Shown piece after piece: positions 33,200 through 33,264 of a stretch of 33,264 nt of DNA (position 1 is the first letter of the stretch; every line of letters starts with the position of its first letter). Source of the DNA: JBOFCS01 sp051646185 (GTDB lineage Bacteria > Actinomycetota > Actinomycetes > Mycobacteriales > Mycobacteriaceae); contig JBOFCS010000189.1 of the NCBI GenBank assembly GCA_051646185.1, forward strand, positions 1-33,264, read 5' to 3'. The notes beneath the pieces are model-generated. The model saw nothing but the letters and a program-made list of their open reading frames with translations, was not told the DNA's origin and did no database searches. Made by a program: the position numbers and the translations under genes.

Positions 33200-33264
33200 C
33201 GAGCACATCGATTGCCGATATTGCATCCACCAAAAGTTTCTACGCATAGTTGTGGCCTCGGTAT

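Noticed and set aside
1..33264. CRISPR arrays, tRNA/rRNA genes, insertion sequences or prophage genes
   Set aside because: No regularly spaced repeats, cloverleaf-like segments, transposase motifs or terminal inverted repeats with target duplications were seen.

Overview
The window comes from a mycolic-acid-producing actinobacterium (order Mycobacteriales, formerly Corynebacteriales), most likely a Corynebacterium with a low GC content for the group (about half by eye). Two observations support this. It encodes AftD, TmaT, MtrP and LpqI relatives of arabinogalactan and mycolate envelope biology. Its gene order and strands also follow the M. tuberculosis segment Rv0211 (pckA), Rv0224c-Rv0228, Rv0236c/Rv0236A, Rv0237, Rv0238 and Rv0241c-Rv0244c, recalled from memory. 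There are no tRNA or rRNA genes, insertion sequences, phage genes or CRISPR arrays.

Layout. (1) 1-5041, a lineage-variable left end: a 5'-truncated alpha/beta hydrolase, an LppA-like lipoprotein, a small orphan ORF that may be a gene remnant, a coupled pair of dynamin-like proteins whose P-loops both lack the usual lysine, and a small Asp-rich DUF6802 protein. (2) 5042-7688: pckG with a palindrome in its leader, a strong bidirectional terminator, then a VOC protein behind a perfect 16-bp palindrome. (3) 7774-20661, an envelope block: a NanK-like ROK kinase, mtrP, a GT4 glycosyltransferase, a GT-C-like membrane protein resembling a short AftD, a flippase, a DUF3068 protein, tmaT, aftD and a DUF2613 small protein. 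(4) 20817-24582: isochorismate synthase with a small secreted protein, then a membrane-anchored glycan-binding-like protein with an LpqI/NagZ-type lipoprotein. (5) 24637-33264, an acyl-CoA module: a TetR regulator, htdX, fabG4, fadA2 and fadE5, with a VanW-family protein inserted between fadA2 and fadE5.

How the genes fit together. The envelope block contains a cytosolic GT4, a flippase and two extracytoplasmic GT-C-type proteins. It also contains the trehalose-mycolate maturation genes tmaT and mtrP. This would suit assembly of a lipid-linked glycan and delivery of mycolate to the outer layer. The acyl-CoA module has a dehydrogenase, hydratase, ketoreductase and thiolase. A shared 16-bp motif, CTTAC-N6-GTAAG, lies in front of both tetR and fadA2, so the TetR protein probably regulates itself and this module. 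Convergent genes are separated by long perfect stem-loops or overlap at their 3' ends.

Several gene starts were moved inward from the longest open frame because a Shine-Dalgarno sequence or family alignment favours the shorter form: the GT4, DUF3068, DUF2613, secreted protein, glycan-binding protein, htdX, fadA2, vanW and fadE5 genes. The aftD start is unresolved.
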